Assembly: GCF_963924675.1 (NCBI RefSeq)
Contig: NC_089227.1
Span: forward strand, 49,222,080-49,286,079
DNA: 64,000 nt
Reading direction: 5' to 3'
Source: Phocoena phocoena
Taxonomy: Eukaryota; Chordata; Mammalia; Artiodactyla; Phocoenidae
Shown here: positions 22,701 to 31,162 of the stretch, piece by piece
Numbering within the stretch: the first letter of the stretch is position 1
Layout: every line of letters begins with the position of its first letter
Translations under genes and position numbers: made by a program
Notes under the pieces: generated by a model
What the model was told of the DNA's origin: nothing
The model's input: only the letters and a program-made list of their open reading frames with translations
Databases searched by the model: none

Positions 22701-25700
22701 TGAGCTTTGAGAATACATCTTTAGAGAACAAATATATTTGTCCAGAGACTGACCCACTGCAGAGCTACTCCCACAGTGCTTTTTTTCATTCATTCATTCA
22801 CTCATTCATTCACTTATTTATTTATGGCTGCGTTGGGTCTTCATTGCTGCACGCAGGCTTTCTCTACTTGCGGTGAGCGGAGGCTACTCTTCATTGAGAT
22901 ATGCACGCTTCTCATTGCGGTGGCTTCTCTTGTTGCAGAGCATGGGCTCTAGGCGCATGGGATTCAGTAGTTGTGGTACTCAGGCTCAGTAGTTGTGGCT
23001 CATGGGCTCTAGAGCGCAGGCTCAGCAGTTGTGGCACAAGGGCTCAGTTGCTCTACGGCATGTGGGATCTTCCAGGACCAGGGCTCGAACCCGTGTCCCC
23101 CTGCATTGGCAGGCAGATTCTTAACCACTGCGCCACCAGGGAAGTCCCTCCCACAGTGCTTTTGACCTTTCCTTCCCCTCCCCAGCATCCGAGGGCCACA
23201 TTTGGTTTTGCTTTATTGAGGGGACTGTTGAAGACCAATGTAACCAATGCCAATTGGCTTTCCAACCTGGATTATTATCAGTATAGTCGCTAATGCCATG
23301 AAAACACAGGGCAGAGAAGCAGATGTTTCTATCAGTGTGAAATGCCAACGCTGGACCCCGAGCTGGCATCTATATCCCTCTTAAACTGGAAGCCAGTTTC
23401 CAGTCACTTCACTTCATTGCCTTGGCTCTGATTAGAGAGGTCAGAACCTTAGAATACCTATATTTTAGCCATCCCTACAATGTCAGGCAGGCCACAGAGA
23501 ATGGGTATGGCTGACACTCTCACGTTGTCCAATCAGAAATCATCATAATTATAGCTACCGTTCACTAATATGTAGCACTTCATGTGTGAGGTTAAGTATT
23601 CTCATGCCTATTAAGGATAAGGAAATGGGCTTTTCTGGTTAGTGGCAAAGTCAGGAGATATAACTCTAAAGCTGACCTAAAATCTCGTAACTTACAGCCT
23701 CCAAGCCAACAGCCAAAACTGTGAAGGAAACCAGGTTTTGTGAGCACTTTGTTGCTTCTGCTTTCCCATTACTCCCAGGACCCTCAGCTGGTCCCACCCA
23801 CGCATATACTCTGTCTCCCATACAGTAATTTTCAGACCCTCTTTTCATAAATACACATTGAATTGTTTTTCCAGGAGCTGTAATGAATTTGCACAGAGCA
23901 TCCACGCCTCCTGCTCTGTCACCCTCGGTCTGTCAGAGGGATGTCAGGAATCCATCTGTGACAGTTCAGTGACTACATAGGGAAATGTATCCAGGTCTCT
24001 TCTCATGTGGGAGAGAATGGAGCAGCCTCTTGGGGGTCGTCCCAGGTGGTCCCATGTCTGCCACACAGGGGTGGAGAGTGGCTACCTTGTTTCCGTTCAC
24101 TTTGCTTCAGATCCAAAGCCTCATTGAAGGCACAGTGTGAGGTACTTTGAAAGCAAGGGTGGGACATGGCGTGTCCTAAGGCAGAAGTGGGTCTGCTACA
24201 GGCTCTTAGGCCAGAGTTCTGCTGTCTCAATTATTCATGTCCAATTAGTTTTATTTTCTACTGCTGAGGCTTAATGTGAAGAAAGAGGTCAAGATTAATA
24301 GGGCTTAAAATTAAGTTTAGGAATTATTTTAATAATCTGATCTATTATTTTGGCCATTTCTATAGGCAGTTAAAGCCTGGACACAAGGAATCTTCTGAGT
24401 AGTGACCCGAACCTCAGAAGTTACTTAGTCCACGTCCTTATTGGAGAGATGGACTTGACTGTGGGAACAGTAATGCACTAGTTCACCATGAGGACACAGG
24501 GCAGAGTCAGGCCGACAGCCATGCACTGACTGTGACACTTGTGCTTGCAAAAGTTTTCTCTACTAAACGCTACAAGATCTCAGTGTTTTAGGTACAAAGA
24601 TTCTTTTCACATCCCCTGTAACCAGCATATTCTGCTATAAATCTCCACGTTAAAGGCGGTAATATATTAACCAGATTGACGAGAGTAGTCTTTTTAGCCA
24701 AGCAATAGAATCCTAACGAGAAAAAGGCATTTCTAATGGAATATTCTTGTAGTGAAGCACTGAACATGAGTGGTAGTAACTTTCATCGAGCCCTGACTTG
24801 CTATTGCCGTAGTGAAATGTTCCACTCCAGGTCGTCTGTTTATATGGATTACTGACAACACAATGCACACAAAAATAATTTCAACTCTCTTTTTCCTCCT
24901 CTTTTTAGGGATTCTTTGTTGCCGTCATTTACTGCTTCTGCAACCACGAGGTAAGCGTGTGTTACGTGTAATACCGTCACTCGTGTATATAAAGCCAGCA
25001 CTTTACAGTCTCCAAAGGGCCTCTGTGCACTTTTCATTTGCTCTCACTTCTACAGGTGACCTTACAGGGTTTCATGACTAGCTGGATCATATTTTTTTCC
25101 ACTACTGCAAGTTGAATCTTACCTGTGCTTTTGTGTGGTACAACTGAAGATATTATCCAGACAGGTAGCTAAATTCTCATTTCCTTGGATGGTACCTTAA
25201 GCAGGTCGGCACCCTGAGCAGCAACAGTGAAAGCTATTCTGGATTCCTGTAGAATCGAAGTCACATCCCCATTCCCTTTGGAAGACCCAGCTCCTCACTA
25301 GGGCAGAACCAATATCCAGCCAGTTTGTCCTGGTTCACTGCCCTCTTTTCCAGTTGCTTGATGCCAGTGTCATACCACTTATTCAACACTTTGAAAATCA
25401 CCCTGGAGTTAAGACTCAAAAGGGAATAAGTAATTTGTTATCTAAATATTTAGATCAGTAAAATCTAGAGATCCACATGGCCAGTGTTTTAAGGGTTTTT
25501 TTAGCCAGAGTTCCCTTTCTTCCAATGATATCTTGCCTGGGAGCCCAATTTGTAAAACAAAAGTGGAGCTGCTTAAATTTGTACCAAAGAACTTCCAGGG
25601 CTTCAAAGAACATGATTTGTGAAAGCTCCCTCATTTTTCAGGTGAGAAATCTAAACTCCGGAAAGATCACGTGACTTGCCCAATGTCACAATCATAGTTT

Positions 25701-28700
25701 ATAACCAGGACTAGAACCCAGATTTCCTGATTTCCAATTAAACGGACTAAATCTTCCATTGCACGGCATTATGTCTATGACTCCTTCCTGAAGTTTTGTT
25801 AGTACGCTTTCTTGAGTTATACATAACTTTAAATGTAAAAGTATTTGTGATAATTTTAAATTAATTCCTATAAAGAATAATTTTATACCAAGGCAAATCA
25901 CATTTTGTTAAAAGATCAATGGGGCTTCCCTGGTGGCGCAGTGGTTGAGAGTTCGCCTGCCGATGCAGGGGACACGGGTTCGTGCCCCGGTCCGGGAAGA
26001 TCCCACATGCCGCGGAGCGGCTGGGCCTGTGAGCCATGGCCGCTGAGCCTGTGCGTCCGGAGCCTGTGCTCCGTAACAGGAGAGGCCACAACAGTGAGAG
26101 GCCCGCGTACCGCAAAAAAAAAAGATAAATGTATTATTTTCCATTTAGTAATAAGAATGATTTTCTAACCATTATTAATTGATAGCTAATGGATTTTCTA
26201 GTCTTTATTTCTTCAGTTAAATAATATTCAGAATATAAATAATATATTTTGCAACTCTAAAACCTCTTGCTCCTCTCCAACCCCAAAACTGCAAGATGGT
26301 TGCCCCTGCTCTCACTTTTAACTGATTCATTTTATTGCTTCATTCATTCATTCATCCATCCATCCATCAACTCTTTCCTTAATCAAACAAAAATATACTG
26401 TGCATTCAGTATTGCTAGGGACTATACTGAAAGTCTGGGATAGAAATGAAAAGACATCCTTTTGTTACCAGCTGTTAAAGTGTCTTTTTTTTTTTTTTTT
26501 TTTTGCGGTACGCAGGCCTCTCACTGTTGTGGCCTCTCCCGTTGCGGAGCACAGGCTCCCGACGCGCAGGCTCAGCGGCCATGGCTCACGGGCCCAGCCG
26601 CCCTGCGGCATGTGGGATCTTCCGGGACTGGGGCACGAACCCGTGTCCCCTGCATCGGCAGGCGGACTCTCAACCACTGCACCGCCAGGGAGGCCCTAAA
26701 GTGTCTTTTAAGAACAGTAAAAACTAATAAATAAATAGGGCTTAGGTCACCCCATCTTTATATCAATTTCTGTGAATGAATATCCCTGCCTTTTGAGTTG
26801 GCTCAGGTGGCATACAAAATAAATGTTTTCATCTAAAATAATATCGATACAGGGCTAATATAAAAATCAGGTTCAGGATGGGCGTACCTTGAAAACACGA
26901 AAGGCTTGCATGCATTTGTAAAAATACTTCAATACTGATTGTGTCTTATCCATGATGCCGTCTTTGAAGTGGCAGGCGTAGAAAGCAAGCCCAGAGGTGC
27001 TCCTAACAATTGAAAGTCTCTAATTCAAGTATGTTACCTCTGCTTTTGGAAGAAACCATCCCCATTTTAGTTAGTATCATGTTACTGGGGGAATGTACCA
27101 GTGTGACATTTCTAATAACACTAACTGTGTACTGTGCCAAATGTCGTATCAGCTCAGCCCCATGGATTGCAGGCATCTGGGCCTCCTGTGAGCTTACTGT
27201 CTTACAACACTGAACATGGGCAGGGCACTTACACATGCGGAAGGTGATTTCCAGCCGCATGGTTGTGATCAGGCTTTGCCTGGCTGAATGTTACATTTTA
27301 GCAGAGATCTAGGGAGCTAATATGTCAGTTCTACAATGAAGATACAGGTTTTAATTTTTGTTTATTATCCATATGTTATCAGTGACTCCTACTATGGAAA
27401 TGGATCAGATAGTCAATGGGTAGGTTAAAAGCAGGAAAGGAATTTTGAGGATTACAGTACAAGGAATCAGGAGATGAGCATGAGAGCCATTTCCCACAAC
27501 TTTTCCAAGAGTGTGGACATTGACCACCCAGTCATTTCAGTAAATTGTTAATTAAGTATCTAAGAGACCACAAAAAGATGATTACACCTATGGAGAGGGC
27601 CAGTTTTTCTAAGCAGTAGCTCATTTAAAAATTGAGAGTACTAACAACACAGTGCAGGTTTTCCCTTTTTCATTTTTCTTGCCCATGTACTGTGGATAAA
27701 ATAGTTTGTGGGTCAAAGCAGCAAGGTCTAGAAGGATCTCAATTTAATAGTCACAAATTGAAATGTGTGAAACCTAAAATTTTGTTTATTTGCTGTAACT
27801 TAGCTTGCTTTGAAGAGCTCATTCCACCAGCCTCTAATAGTTTACAACAGTCTCTTTCTAGAAAATATTTAGTTCAAAAGCCTTTGAACAAATGGGCAGC
27901 TGGTTTCCAAGTATTATGCTGGCACCCCCTGTTGAAGTTCATGGTGGCTCCCCTCACTTCTGAGGACCCTAGAGATCCTTTCACTCCGCAGGCCCCAGCC
28001 CTATCCTGAGACACCAGTCCTCCCTTCCAGGCCACCTGAGGAGCCTGGAAACTCAGGCCCCTTTCTTCACCTTTGTGAAGGGCCTGTGAACCTGTCTTTA
28101 GTATGTGCCATAGTCACTGCCACTCCACTGCTCAAGCACCATGTTGGACTGGGTACCAGGCCAAGAGTGGGACTTCTTTACAAGGCTATCAATTTTCAGG
28201 ACTGTGCTCTCAGAAGCAAAGAGAAAGACCTGCTATACAGGAATGTTTCTGTTATTCCTTGCTTCTCTCCATTTTTTCAAGTATCCCCTCCATGAAGTGG
28301 AAATGCAAAGTCATTTGTGTCTCTTTATAACTCTCTCTCCTCTTCCTCTGGTGGGGGGGGGACTGGAAGGGCTCTGTACTCACCACTTCCCCTTCCTGTC
28401 TATAAGGGACTCTCCCTATGTCATATCCTGCATGTTCGCTATACTATTGCTTTTATTTCTTTAACATCTTTATTGGAGTATAATGGCTTTACAAAGGTGT
28501 GTTAGTTTCTGCTTTAAAACAAAGTGAATCAGCTACACATATATATATATATATCCCCATATCTCCTCCCTCTTGCGTCTCCCTCCCACCCTCCCTATCC
28601 CACCCTCCCTATCCCACCCCTTTAGGCGGTCACAAAGCACTGAGCTGACCTCCCTGTGCTATGCAGCTGCTTCCCACTAGCTATCGATTTTACATTTGGG

Positions 28701-31121
28701 ACTGTACATATGTCCATGCCACTCTCTTACTTCGTCCCAACTTACCCTTCCCCCTCCCTGTGTCCTCAAGTCCATTCTCTAGTAGGTCTGCGTCTTTATT
28801 CCTGTCCTGCCCCTAGGTTCTTCAGAACCTTTTTTTTTTTTTTTAGATTCCATATACATGCATTAGCATATGGTATTTGTCTTTCTCCTGACTTACTTCA
28901 CTCTGTATGACAGACTCTAGGTCCATCCACCTCACTACAAATAACTCAATTTCGTTTCTTTTTATGGCTGAGTAATATTCCATTGTATATATGTGCCACA
29001 TCTTCTTTATCCATTCATCCGATGATGGACACTGAGGTTGTTTCCATCTCCTGGCTATTGTACATAGAGCTGCAATGAACATTGTGGTACATGACTCTTT
29101 TTGAATTATGGTTTTCTCTGGGTAAATGCCCAGTAGTGGGATTGCTGGGTCATATGGGAGTTCTATTTGTAGTTTTTTAAGGAACTTCCATACTGTTCTC
29201 CATAGTGGCTGTTACACTATTGCTTTTAGTAAAGTTCTATTTTCAGACTACTTCATATGCAAAACTAAGTTTTTCTATTTAGAAATGTTTTCTCTCAATA
29301 AAACTTAGTTTTCAAAAATATTGTCTTTCTAAGACTCAAGAAAGCTTTGGGACTCAAAGCTAAACAAGGATTTCTTTGTCCTAGACAAAGGAAAACAAAA
29401 TCAGAACTGCTGGGATAAATCCCACTTTCCATTCAGCAGCACGTAACTGCAAGTGCTCATATAATGAACTTAACGGGAAAACAAAGGCCAAAGATAACAA
29501 CATCCGAATTCAACCATGAACGTTCCAACCTGAGTTTCTTTTTTACAAATATAGAAATGGAGGCCCCAAATGTTACCAACCTTATAGTTAGTTAATAATA
29601 GAGCCAGGTGTAATAATTATGTCTTCAAGCCATCAGACCAGGGCTCTATTTTTTAAAGTTGGCAATAAATTGACATAATCGAGGAAATGTGAAGTGATCT
29701 GTGTTAATTGCTTTTATAACGAGCAATGAATTTATGTAATTCAAAACTTTGTATATTATACTTACCCCATGGGCAACTCCTTACATTTCTGATGCTTTTC
29801 AGGAGCAACCAGAGTCTCCCCTGTATTTTTCAGATTCAATGCCCACATTCTTGTGATCAAAGCAGCGTTAGGCCCAACCTGTGGTATTGCAGGAGATAAT
29901 TGCCCTTATTAAACTGTATTAAATTGACTTTCACATGCTGCTAAGGGCCTATTCTTACATGTGTGGTTTACAAATGGAAGCAGACTGCCATCTCCACACA
30001 AAAGGATAGGTTATAACTTTGGAATACAATTATAGGAGGCTATGAACATTTCTGTAACAATTTTTAAAAACTGAAATAGACTTCAGACTCTTTGGCCTCA
30101 TGCTGGGTACTTCAGTAGTATGCATGGATAATCCAATGGAGATTGTTTTAAAAGGACAGATAAGGCAAAACAAAGACTTCCTTTTTTTTCCCTGCTGGGC
30201 ACTGTCTGCCTCGGATACCTCTAAATATCTGTGTTGCATTTTAGCTATAAAGACAATGTTGGTATTTAAGAGATGCTGAATCCACGGAAACTATCAGTTC
30301 CCTTTGTCTGGGGACATTGCTTCTCCAAAATTATGCTGAGCCAGTATATTTCCTAATTCCTCAACAGGGCACTTGATAGTTCCTAGATTATGAACCTGGC
30401 ATCTAAGGACCTGTTTAATAGACGGTACAACCCAAATAAAGCATCACTATCTCTTTGTTAGTCTCAACAGGAAAATACATTGTAAAGAAATCCAAAGTTC
30501 AAAAGAGAATTGGAAAGCAATTTAAATATTTACTAGATTCATGAAGAGGTACTAAAAGAGAAATTTCATCGCATGGCAAAAAGTAAAATTTACTCATGTT
30601 TTATCTGAAAGTATAACTCAGTAGGGATGCTCTTTCCCAGATATATTCAGCTATGGTTTCATATCGATCCTTTCTGACATAATCAGTCTAGTCTCGCTTC
30701 ACTTCTGTAGCTCTCCCTACTGCACAGATTGCAGAGCAAAAGCCCAGAAACTGATAGGGAAACATAGTTGTCTTCTTGGGGAGTGAAGTGAAGGACAAAA
30801 TGAGTGATGGAAGGGGAGAGTCTGAACTATTTATTCATTAATACCTTTAATAAACACCTTTGTATTTGAAAATATATTCCTAGGGTGATCTTCCCACCAA
30901 GAGTTATTTTCTTTCCTTTTCCCAAAAGATCCAACAACACCCTTTTGCCAGTGCGAATCACAGTGTGAAGAAAACTTTTACCAGGCTGTAGAGTACTCTT
31001 TGTGGAGACCTAGCTTGGAATATATGAGAGAGAACTGAACATGAGATCAGAAACTATGTAATTATGTAATTAAGAGCTCTTTTTAAATTTTCTTAACACC
31101 ACCACCTTCCAAATATATATA

Positions 31122-31162
<41 letters not shown>

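Larger units (their letters stand above)
22499..24908. other. CALCR intron (2.4 kb)
   Basis: Holds a CHR-1 SINE (22784-23147) and a MIR fragment; the rest is unique. The pyrimidine tract 'tctttttcctcctctttttag' precedes the 42-bp exon. Confidence 0.6.

Noticed and set aside
25922..26000. tRNA-like head with B-box-like sequence in CHR SINEs
   Set aside because: These are tRNA-derived SINE heads, not functional tRNA genes: no full cloverleaf, and all are joined to a SINE body.
25905..26168. Repeated open frames in SINE copies (also at 12443-12803, 26400-26734 and 47917-48406)
   Set aside because: The same peptide patterns recur at each CHR-2 copy; they are SINE translations, not genes.
27632..28009. 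125-codon plus-strand open frame in the last CALCR intron
   Set aside because: No domain, no repeat match and no splice context; probably chance.
28317..28464. G-run and open frames before the L1
   Set aside because: No domain; composition effect next to the L1 insertion.
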